A stretch of 64,000 bases of DNA, taken from the NCBI RefSeq assembly GCF_041296265.1, contig NC_091693.1:21514001-21578000 (forward strand). The letters are read 5' to 3'. Positions within the stretch are counted from its first letter, which is position 1, and every line of letters begins with the position of its first letter. The notes beneath the pieces were generated by a model. The model was not told the origin of the DNA. It did not search any database and saw nothing but the letters and a program-made list of their open reading frames with translations. The stretch is from Equus caballus. Its lineage: Eukaryota; Chordata; Mammalia; Perissodactyla; Equidae. Positions 32,790-42,430 of this stretch are shown here, piece by piece. A program made the translations under genes and the position numbers.

Positions 32790-33480
32790 CGTCCGAGAGT
32801 TCAACTCAACTCTGACACTGTCTACTCAGAGATAGAATCAGATTCCACAGGTAAAGGGTTCAATCCCACAAGACCACTCTCCACTTCAGACCAGCAATAA
32901 GTCCAGGTTGTTACCTGTACTTCTGATCAACCGGCTACAAACATGGCCTCCTCCTTTTGTTTGATTTATTTTTTAGAACGACACACAGAACTCAGGGAAA
33001 CACTTGCTCAGGTTTGCCAGTTTATTAAGGATATGATCAAGGATACAGATGAGCATCCAGAGGGAAGAGATGGGTAGGGCAAGGTATGAAGGGAGGGACA
33101 CAGAGCTTCCATGCCCTCTCTGGGTGTGTCACCCTCCAAGAACCCTGACACGTTCACCAACCCGCAAGCTCTCTGAAAAAGACTGCCCAGCTGTCCTTGT
33201 GGGCTTTCATGGAGGCTTCATTATGTAGTCACGATTGACCGAGTCATTGGCCTTGATTCAACCTCAAGCCCTCTAGCCTCCCTGGAAATCAGGGGGTGCT
33301 ACCAAGTTCCAATCCTCTGATAACATGGCTGGTCCCCCTGGCAACAGCCCCCACCATTGGCTAGGATCCAAAAGTCACCTTAATTAGCACAAACTAGAAA
33401 TTCCAAAGGTTTTTGGGAGCTGTGAGCTGGGAACTGTGGATGGAGTCCACATATATGAGAGAAATATATATTGGTCACCT
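32790..33480 (+). mobile_element. LTR-like fossil, family uncertain
   Basis: It is related to 8285-9055, with 'cacagaactcagggaaacac' and 'gatacagatgagcatccaga'. It is a fairly long but degraded copy of an ancient LTR-type repeat. Confidence 0.45.
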
Positions 33481-33744
33481 GAATGACAAAATACATATTT
33501 CTCATAAATTGCAATATTGCAGGAGGCAAGGGGCTTGCCCAAGTAAGGCAACAAAGAAGGACGTCAGCCCCCAAGTCCTGTCTTCTGGGCTCACACAGAG
33601 TTGTCTGCACTGGAGAAGCAGGTCCGACCTGGCCAGCTACCAGAGAGCCAAGGTCTTGGGACCCGCCTGGAAGTGGCCCACTAGAGCTGGGTCTCAGGAC
33701 GGCCTATATGGGCACCAGAGACAGAATAGGGTCCATACTCTCTG

Positions 33745-33960
33745 TCTGGATGAATTAATTTTGTCTATTTGAGAATTTCCTAGAAATGCACTCATTTGTC
33801 TCTAGATTCTCTCACTCAGCATAGGATTTTTGAAATGGATGAAGTTACATATTTCTGTAGCTCATAATGTCTGATTACTAAGTAGCATTCTATTATGTGG
33901 ATATTCTGTAATCTTTCATTTATTCTCCTATTGATAGACATTTGAGACTTTCACTAGCCT
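33745..33960 (-). mobile_element. Old L1 3' end, antisense
   Basis: 'actaagtagcattctattat' is the complement of the L1 ORF2 end. It matches 14820-15010 and 57150-57355. Confidence 0.65.
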
Positions 33961-34560
33961 GTCCCTCCCCTCTGCCGTCCACACCGGGAAAGCAGGCACT
34001 GCCTGGCCAATCACAGGTTCTAGATGCCCCAGAGGGTCAGTTCCACCAGGTGTGGGACTCAGGAGGGGCCCGTGGGTGAAACCTGAGGTGTGAAAGACGG
34101 AAAGGGTCCCCCCATCTCCAGGTAAAGGAAGCGATGATTAATGAATGATGAGCACGACAACCACATCTTGGAGTCAATGGGACAATGTGACAGACTTTCT
34201 CTCTGTCCTTGAGAACGTCTCTAACACCTGAGGAGGCAGAGCAACCCCAGGCCCTTCCAGCTCCTGTTGGGACAGTGTGTGATGGTGGAAGCACAGGCAG
34301 GGGCTTGTAGGACGCCTGATTGCTCTGTGCAGCCAGAAGGTGAGCTCCCAGGTATAAATGACAGAGTGGACAGGGCCAGGATTCTGGGGATGTCGCAGGA
34401 TATAACCCCTACACATGGTCCTGGGGCTTCCTGACCTGCTCACAGCCCCCTGCTTCAGGCACACCTGGTGTTGAATGCACAAGTCAGGCCTGAGAGCCGG
34501 GCATTTGGAGCAAGATGACAGCACAGCATGGCGTTGGGAGGAAGCCTCAGTTTTGGAATC
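33960..34560. repeat. Duplicated block (pairs with 40690-41150)
   Basis: 'gttctagatgcccca', 'ttaatgaatgatgagcacga' and 'ccttccagctcctgttggga' recur in order at 40730-41010. The second copy lies upstream of pseudogene 4, so this may be the upstream DNA of a lost Siglec. Confidence 0.75.
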
Positions 34561-34922
34561 AGGGGTTCTGGCCCTTCTCCCCTCCAAGCTCCAGTTTCCT
34601 CATCTGTCACATGGAGGGATCACAATTCTCAGCTCTCGTCTGTGGGAGAATCCAATACGAGAAAAAAGCTAGATGTTTTCTGCAGACATGTCTGGCCCTG
34701 CCCATTCCTCAGTGGCCATTCTGAGTTCTACCCTCAGCAAGAAGCTCCTGGTGGTCAGCACTGCCCTGCGGCTTACTCATCTGAGGCCTCCAACGAGGGG
34801 GTTGGGGTGGGGGCTCTGCATCCAGATGGCCCCGGGCTTGAGTGTGGCTCCCTCATGCCTGCTGTGCTGCTTTGGGAAGGGGCTTAAGCGCTGTGCATAG
34901 TGAGGTGCCAATGCACACGGGG

Positions 34923-35305
34923 TGTTATGTCCTGAACTGCGTCACCCTCAAACTTCATATGTGAGACCCTAATCCGCAGGACCTCGGCACGTGCCTGTCT
35001 TTGGAGATGGGGGAGAGGTAATTAAGTTAAATGAGATCGTTACTCTGGGTCATAATCCAGCAGGACTGGTGTCCTTGTTAGAAGAGGAGGTTAGGACACA
35101 GACACGCACAGAGGGAAGACGGTGTAGAGACACAGGGAGGAGAAGGCGTCACCTGAAGCCGAGGAGAGAGGCCTCAGGAGAAAGCGGACCTGCCGAGTCC
35201 TTGATCTCGGCCCTGCAGCCTCCAGAACTGCGCGAGCACGATGTCTGTGATTTAAGTCACCCAGTCAGTGGTGTTCTGTTACGGCAGCCTGAGCAGATTA
35301 ATGCA
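34923..35305 (+). mobile_element. Solo LTR fossil, MaLR-like
   Basis: It runs from 'gttatgtcctgaactgcgtc' to 'cagcctgagcagattaatgc', with internal 'gtccttgttagaagaggagg' and 'cagcctccagaactg'. It has typical MaLR-type LTR length and landmarks and is ancient and degraded. Confidence 0.6.
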
Positions 35306-36198
35306 GGGGGTCACCAAGAAGATTCAGTCTGTTCATGCAAGTGAAGTGCTCCAGGCAGCCTGGTCCGGCCCACAGGGGACACAGTCCACACAGTGGCCAG
35401 TGGTCAGTCTGCAGGATGGAACTCTCTGAGGATGGGAGGAGAAAAGGGAAGGGAAAGGTTTGGCAACTGGAGGAACCTCTGCTGCTCCTCCGTGCACCAG
35501 CTCTGGACTCTGCAGGCTCTTACTTCACCCCAGCCACACTTCCTCTCCTCTCCTCTCCCCAGGACAGGACAGGCTCCACGGGCCTCTGCTGGGGCTGGTC
35601 CCCTTGTTGGCTGAGACTGTTGCTGCTCTGGCACCCTGGGTGCCTGTCTCCCATCTGTTGAGTGGAGTGTCCTGGGGGGCTGGGCTGAGGTGAGACCGAC
35701 CCTGGAGGAGCACCAGCTGGGGTCAGGAGTGGGAACAAGAGACACAGTCACAGCCCAGTGTGGTGAGGGCTGACCTGTGGGGAGGACGGGGCTGTGGGAG
35801 ACCGAGGAGGGAGTGAGGAAGTGCCTGGAGGATGGCACTGGTGCATAGAGGGTGGAAGGTGAGCAATGTTGTCTTGAAACTAAGTTTGTACGTCCAGAGA
35901 GCAGGACCAGAGCCAAAGATGTTGGTGTGAGCAGATGGGGAGTCCCCTGTAGCTCCAGCTGCAGCCCCTGAGGCTCTGCGTCAGCTGGTTCTTCAACCTT
36001 CAGCTCCAGGTCCAAGGAAGTCCAAGCCTGAACTCCTCCAACACCTCTCCTCTTCCTCCTCCTCTTTTGGGGAGGGGGTGGCCACCCTGAGCCGCTTGAT
36101 GAGCTCTGCAGCTGGCGTTGCTCCTCACTGTCCCCAAAACATCCCCTCCCACTCACTTTCCATTTCTCTTTTCACACACAGAACCATCCATCTCAGAG
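35306..36198. other. GC-rich non-repeat stretch
   Basis: No element was recognised. The last 80 bases before 36199 (ctttccatttctcttttcac) match the upstream side of pseudogene 3. A 250-codon minus-strand ORF (35404-36156) crosses it; its composition (Pro, Ser, Arg) looks non-functional. Confidence 0.4.
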
Positions 36199-36363
36199 AT
36201 GCTGCTGCTGCCCCTGCTGTGGGCAGGTGAGTGAGCCAAGGGCAGAGGGGGCCGGTGGGGTGGGGACTCTGTCTGACCATCGATTCCCTGCAGGTTCTGG
36301 GGCTCAGAGTGAAATATTCCAGCTGCAACTACGGGAGTCAGTGACGGCGCAGGAGGGTCTGGG
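36199..36363 (+). pseudogene. Siglec fragment 6, inverted, leader + start of V-set
   Basis: It is the only Siglec locus on the plus strand. The leader exon 36199-36226 reads [10 protein letters not shown] with donor GTGAGT, then a 67-bp intron, acceptor 'ccctgcag', and a V-set start at 36294 reading SEIFQLQLRESVTAQEGL. Homology stops before the first V-set cysteine (expected CVSVPC), and an L1 fragment begins within about 50 bp. The rest of the gene is missing. Its intact leader and splice sites suggest loss of the 3' part by rearrangement rather than slow decay. Confidence 0.85.
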
Positions 36364-36404
36364 GGAGGCGAGTATTGAGAGCGCCTGCAGTATTGAGCCC
36401 TGAC

Positions 36405-37080
36405 AGATCAATAATCACTCTAAGTGTAAATGGATCGAATTCTCCAATCAAAAGACACAGAGTAGGCGGATGGGTTAAAAAAACAACAGCTAACAATATG
36501 CTGCCTGCAGGAAACACATCTCAGCTCTAAAGACAAACACAGGCTCGGAGTGAAGGGATGGAACACGATACCCCAAGCAGATGGCAAGCCAAAGAAAGCA
36601 GGTGTTGCCATATTTGCATCAGAGAAAGCAGACTTCAAGGTAAAAGAGAGAATGAGAGACAAAGAGGGGCGGTATATACTGATAAAAGGGACATTCCGCC
36701 AAGAGGAAATAACACTTATGAATATATATGCACCTAACACAGAGCACCAAAGACAAAATCTTGCCATTTGTGACAACATGGATGTACCTTGAGGGTATTA
36801 TGTTAAGTGAAATAAGCCAGACACAGAAAGACAAACAGTGTATGATTTCGCTCATATATGGAAGATAAACAAGCACATGGACAGGAGAACAGATCAGTGG
36901 TTAGCAGAGGGGAAGGGAGTGGGTGGAGGGAAAAAGGGGTAAAGGGGCATATGTGTATAACGATACAAACTAGACTGCTGGTGGTGAACATGGTGAGGTC
37001 TACACAGAAACTGATAAATACTAATGCCCACGTTAAATTTACACAACGTTACAAGCCAATATGATCTCAATAAAAAAACG
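36405..37080 (+). mobile_element. L1 fragment with central deletion
   Basis: Endonuclease-domain DNA of ORF2 (36405-36760) is joined directly to the ORF2 end and 3' UTR (from about 36765, 'atcttgccatttgtgacaac'). The whole reverse-transcriptase region is absent. It ends at 'aataaaaaaacg'. Confidence 0.85.
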
Positions 37081-38420
37081 TTGCAACTGCAGCCGAGGTG
37101 TGTAATGACTCTGTATGCTCATGGGAAAATAACTCGTGCTGTGAGGTTTAAGAGAATGAGTGTGCTGGGAAGTGTTTGTATGTGAGGCCAGCAGAAGAAA
37201 TTACAGGAGATTTAAAAAACCAGATTAGAAAGGGGGCAAAGTCAGAGGCAGGAAGGAAAATATTGACAAATGCAACCAGTGGTTTACTCGTAAATGGTTA
37301 ACTGCCAGCTTACTTAGGGTGGGGGTGGGGGGAGTCCTGACCTGTGACATTTACCAATTTCCTTGGTGTAAATACTCCCACTTTGGCCCATTTCAAGCAC
37401 CCAGTTTGAGGCCACTGAACCCAGACTTGGGAAAAGATGGACACGATTAGTTCTTGCCAAACCTTCAGAGCCAACACCATTACACCACTAAAAGCCACTC
37501 AGAAGAAAAATGCATGTTTTTCCCTGGCAAAATCACCACTTGCTAAGTCAAAATGCCATCAATAGACTGGAAATCAATCGTTTCAACTAAAACACAGCTG
37601 ATGGCCTTCATATGAACAGAGCTTCTTCAAATAATTAAGAAAAAGACAGCAAAGAAGTACAAATCATTCTTAAACATAATTCACAAAATAAAATTGCAAC
37701 TTAAAATGACAGTGAATCCACTTAGGATGTCAGCGAGGTAGGACATGCTCAGCAGGGCAGGGGGCATATTGCAGGTGGGCGTGCAAACAGAAGCACCTCC
37801 GTGCAGTAGGATTTGACACCATCTGTAGAAATTACACACACACCCTTTGATCCAGGACTTTCTTCTCCAAAAAATTATCTGACAGACACCTGCACACGTG
37901 GGGACTGTTTGTACAAGTTATTCAGGGCAGTATCATTTGTCTGAGCAGAAGACGGGAAACACCATAGTTTTCCACCAATGGGGGACCAATTAAGTAATTT
38001 ACAGTATAATGAACTTCCAATTGGAAAACCATGGAGTCATTAGTAAGAATGGAGAAGGTTTCCTACGAACTTGATACAGAAGGATCTCCAAGATAGACTG
38101 AGTGTGAGAAAAAGATAAGTTTAGTTCACAGAATAGAACCAATGTCACTTCTTTAGTTGTGACAAATGTGCCAAGGTGATGGGAGATTTTAACAACAAGA
38201 GAAGCTTGGTGAAGGATTAAGGAAATTCCCTGTACTACGTAAATCTAAAATTACTGCACATGAAAAGCTTATTAAAAATAATAGTAAAGATGCAGAGCAG
38301 CATCTATAGTATGATATGTACATATGTGTGATTTTAAGTGTATATGCATAGGTCATATTTGGGACGATAACCAAGAGGGAGGTACACAGGGTTCTGAATA
38401 CTGATTTCTTCTTACTTAGT
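37081..38420 (+). mobile_element. Old degraded L1 3' end, partial
   Basis: About 37780-38240 keeps the old L1 order: 'ccctttgatccaggactttc', 'ttgtctgagcagaagacggg', 'ccaccaatgggggaccaatt'. Bases 37081-37700 show no clear feature. Confidence 0.45.
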
Positions 38421-38422
38421 TT

Positions 38423-38793
38423 TGCTAGGGGCTGAACTGCATTTCCACCTCATCCTTATGTCAAAACCCTAACCCCCAGTGTGATGGAATTTGGAGGTAT
38501 CTGCATGGACCTTTGGGAGGTGATCGGGTTCAGATGAGGTCATGAGAGTGGGGCTCCCATGATGACATTGGTGACCTTATAAGAAGAGACACCAGGGAAC
38601 TGTCTCTCAGCCCTGTGAGGACACGGCCAGAAGGTGGTCGTCTACAAGGCAGGAAGAGTGCCCTTACCAGGAACCAAATGGCAGGCACCCTAGTCTTGGA
38701 CTTCCAACTTCCAGAACTGTGGGAAATAAATTTCTGCTGTATAAACCACACAGTCCAGGGTATTTTGTAATGGCAGCCTGAGCAGACTAAGGC
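38423..38793 (+). mobile_element. Solo LTR fossil, MLT1-like (ERVL-MaLR)
   Basis: 'caaaaccctaacccccagtg', 'acctttgggaggtgatcggg', 'ccagaactgtgggaaataaa' and 'gcagcctgagcagactaagg' follow the MLT1 order from end to end. It looks nearly complete as an LTR and is ancient by divergence. Confidence 0.75.
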
Positions 38794-39156
38794 ACACTTC
38801 ATGCTTACTATTTTAAACACTAGCATTGACAAGATCCATGGAGGCTGGAGGAAGAGGTGGGGTCCAGATCCTGTGGAGAATGGGGCCTGGCTTTGGGGCA
38901 AGGATGTGTCCCTGGCATGGGGACAGCACATCCATTGGACGTGGAAGAGGCCATGCAAACCCCCTGAGAGCAGGGTCATTGGTGCGGTGAGACCAGTTTG
39001 TAAGTTGATGAGCAAGTTGGGGTTTCCCACCTCTGCTGCCCCGACACCTGGCCTGAGCATTTCTCCCATCTGTGTTCCGAAACCCAGCTCTGCTCTGAAA
39101 GGAGGAGACAGACCCTGCTTCCACCACAGCCCCAGAGAGGAGAGATTACACCCTAC
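38794..39156. other. No feature recognised
   Basis: This is where a third Ig-domain exon of pseudogene 4 could be expected; none is readable on the minus strand. Confidence 0.4.
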
Positions 39157-40433
39157 CTGTGCCTTCTCTCTGGAAGAGGATGATAGTCAGGTTCTGGGGA
39201 GCATCTGGACAGACAGAAATAATTGTCCCCTTTTCAGTGGCAGGAAGGTGGATGTTGGCCCTGTTCCCCCAGAACTTTAGAAGTAAGAGGAGGTGGGTTT
39301 GGGTGTCCTCTTTCCTTCCTCCCCAGAGCCAGCTTGCAGGACCCAGCACCCACTACCCCAGGCCTTGAGTCCCCCTGTCCCTCTCCCACACCCACTGCCC
39401 TCAGCGACCTGGCTGTCCTGGCCTGGCACTCACAGGACACATTGAGCTGGATGTTCCTCTCTGTGCTCATCCCAACTCTGGGTAAGGTCACTCAACAGGT
39501 GAGGTTGGTGCCGTGGTCCTGGGGCTCTGGGGTGACGGTGAGCACTGAGGAGTGGGGAGTCTTGGGGCCCAGGGAGGTGAGGGAGACCTCCATCCATGAG
39601 AAAGTGAAGAGTGTCCTCCTGTTACAGGTCCATGGCACAGTACAGGTAATGTTCTTGGTGTGGCTAAATTCTAGGGTCCCCTGAATGTGGACATCAGGTG
39701 ACTGTGTCAGGGCTGAGGAGGAGAGAGATAGAACCAGGCCCTGGAGGTGATGACCCCAAGCGTGACCCTAAGAGCAACCTCTACCTCAGGCCAACCATCT
39801 CCTCCCCAGCCAGCCTCAGCATCCTGTCCTGCTGGGTCCTTCTGGGTCCCTCCCAGGATGAAGAGCAGGGGGTCCCCTTCCAGTGCTGCCCTGGGACCCC
39901 TCAGAACCCATCCATGTATCCTCTCCTTCACCTCATTCCTTACCTGTCACATGCACAGAGAGCTGCTTCTCTCTGTAACTATATCTCAGAAAAGACCCTC
40001 TCTCCACCCTAAAGAAGTATGTCCAGAGTCCCTCCTCCTGGTGTCTCTGATGTCCAGGGAGCAGTTGTAGATCTGGGGGTCTCCAAGAAGGTGGAATTAG
40101 CCCTAAGTCTCCTCCTGTACTTCACGATCTGGGTTGTCTGTGGCCACAGGAGCTTCCTGGTCTGGACTTGCCCCTTCTCCAAACAGTAGCCATAAACTGG
40201 GTCAGTGTTACTGTCATAGGCTTGGGGATGGAAGATAGTGCAGGGCACATGGACACACAAGCCCTCCTGCACCGTCACAGACCCCTGCACTTGCAGCTGG
40301 AATCTCCCATCCTGAGCCTGGGACCCTGTGGGGAAATGGAAGTCAGCTCGAGCCCCCTGCCCCACCTACTTCCTCTCCCCTCAACTCACTCACCTGCCCA
40401 CAGCAGAGGGAGCAGCAGCAGCAGCATCAACAT
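39157..40433 (-). pseudogene. Siglec pseudogene 4, Siglec-7/8/9-type linker
   Basis: The leader 40394-40433 ([14 protein letters not shown]) is intact. The V-set 39944-40325 is frameshifted twice, near YGYC and again before the arginine strand, where YFFRVERG is still readable in another frame. The C2-set 39434-39712 has an in-frame TGA right after the second NLTC cysteine. The linker 39157-39204 is intact and reads YAPQNLTIILFQREGTG. That resembles the YPPQNLT linkers of human Siglec-7/8/9 more than the CD33 type, and the C2 start ALTQSPDVHIQGT is also unlike its neighbours. All splice sites remain. No third Ig domain, membrane or tail exon was found down to the LTR at 38793. Confidence 0.87.
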
Positions 40434-40526
40434 CTTTGGGGACAATTCACAGGGCTTTGATGTCACAGGACCAAGAGGAAGCCCCAGCAGGAAGCCCAGG
40501 CTGTGGTGAGAAAGGTGACTGACCGC

Positions 40527-40538
40527 AGAAGAGGAACT
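40527..40538 (+). promoter_or_regulatory. PU.1-type box upstream of pseudogene 4
   Basis: AGAAGAGGAACT lies about 95 bp upstream of the leader ATG, somewhat closer than in the other loci. Confidence 0.4.
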
Positions 40539-40689
40539 TGATACCCATATGCTAGTGGAGCTGGTGTGGTACTTGGAGAATTATGATTTCTACTTTCCAG
40601 ATGGGGTCCTGATAAGGGTTGCACAGCAAAAAAGAGGACCCAACCCAGAGCTTTGGGCTCCTTGTCCGTGGCTTCTGCCTCCCACAGTG

Positions 40690-41150
40690 CTGTACACATG
40701 AGGAAAGCAGGCACTGCCCATCCAATCACAGCTTCTAGATGCCCCACAGGGATAGTCCCGCCAGGTGTGGGACTCACGAGGAGCCAGAGGGGGAGCTTCG
40801 AGGTGAGAAAAATGGGGAAGTGTCCCTCTACCTCCGTGTGAGGGAAGTGGTGATTAATGAATGAATGAGCACGACAACCAAATCTGGAGCATCTACTCCT
40901 TTCAGGGGAGTGAAGTCAAGGGGGACAATGAGACAGCCTTTGTCTCTGTCCCTGAGAATGTCTCTAACCTCTGAGGAGGCAGAGAAACCCCAGGCCATTC
41001 CAGCTCCTGTTGGGACAGTGTGTGATTGTGGAAGCACAGGCAGGGGCTTGTAGGAAACCCGATTACTCTGTGCAGCCAGAAGGTGAACTCCCAGTTATAA
41101 ATGGCAGAGTGGATGGGTAAGGATTCTGAGGGGGTCACAAGGCAGGAGCT
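40690..41150. repeat. Duplicated block (pairs with 33960-34560)
   Basis: Upstream DNA of pseudogene 4, including 'ttaatgaatgaatgagcacg'. The stretch onward to 41760 holds no recognised gene. Confidence 0.75.
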
Positions 41151-41762
41151 GGAGTATCCAAAGGGATGTTCCATTGGGGCTGAGACAAGCCCAGGAGCAG
41201 GGGAAGGGCTTTCCAGACACCTTTGAGGACTCCCTGTGTGTTCCATGAACTCCGCTCGCACCCCTATGGGATCCTCACAGCAGGACCAAGGAGGAGCCCC
41301 AGGGACAGAAGCCACTTAGTATCTGGGCCTCCCACACTGCTGTCACCCCAGAGCCCACTCTTCTTTGCCTTGTGCTTCTTTGCTCCCCACTCCTCTCAGG
41401 TGAGTCCACTTCCCTTCTCACCTGTCCCGGCTTCATGTCTCATGAAGACCGAATGACAATCGCACCTTCCTGTCCATTCCCCAGTGGTCAGTCTGAGTGT
41501 GGACACATGCTGCTGCTCCAGGCATGGTCCGGTAGCCAGGACAGGGAGGTCACAGGGTCAGCTGGGGCATGGGCAGCAAGGGCAGGTGGATGGTGATGGC
41601 AGTGGACAGGGCGGGTGGGTCAAGACAGTGAAAAGGTCGCCCAAATGGTAGAAAGTGGCCCAGAGTCACAGGGCATCCTTGGCCTTCATCTCCTGCTGGG
41701 ACACTGAATCTAGTTGGTCTGAGAACCAGGGCCCCAGTCTTCCCAGTGAGCCAATGGCTGGT

Positions 41763-42140
41763 GCTTCATTTTGTGTTTCTGTTGTGTGAGTGTGTCTGTG
41801 GCATGTGTGTCTGTGTATATGTGTCTGTGTGTTTGTGTCTGTAGTCTGTTTATCTATGGGGTGTGTGTGTGTTTCTTTGTTCTGTGTATGTGTCTGCATT
41901 TGGTTTCTGTGTGTGTGTCTGTGATGTGTGTGTGTGTTTCTTTGGTCTTTGTGAATATCTGTGTGTGTCTGTGTTTGTGGTTTTTGTGTGCATGTCTGAG
42001 GTGTGTGTCTGTATGTATATTTGAATTGTCTGTTTGTGTGTCTGTATGTGTGTATATATGTATGTCTGTGGTCTTTGCTTGTCTGAGCTGTGTGTGTATG
42101 CGTCTCTGTAAATGCCTATTGTGTGTGTGCACATGTGTGC
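41763..42140. repeat. TG-rich degenerate microsatellite
   Basis: About 380 bp dominated by TGTGTCTG/TGTGTGT units on the plus strand. Long apparent ORFs (Thr/His/Gln repeats on the minus strand) come from the repeat. Confidence 0.9.
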
Positions 42141-42319
42141 ATTCTCAAATGTCAGCTTCTCAATGGTAATGTCCGTGGACAACATATTGAACAGTAGGAT
42201 CCATCCCCTCTCCCCTATATAATATTTCCTGTTTCATTTATCTCCAGACTCCTTATCACCAGTCAATATAATAAACATATAATCTACTTAATTATTCTTT
42301 GCCAGTCTCTCCCACCATT

Positions 42320-42430
42320 AAAATGCAAGCTTCACAAAGGATCTTGTATCTCTTCCATTTACTGCTGAATCTTCTCTCCCTAGAAAAACGCTTGGCATAG
42401 ATTAGGTGACCAAAAAATATTTGCTTTACG
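42320..42430 (+). mobile_element. L2 LINE 3' end
   Basis: 'aaacgcttggcatagattag' followed by 'aaatatttgctttacgaat' is the L2 terminus pattern. Confidence 0.6.

Noticed and set aside
41850-42185. Long Thr/His-rich ORFs on the minus strand and Cys/Val-rich ORF on the plus strand
   Set aside because: They are translations of the TG-rich microsatellite, with no start context or homology.
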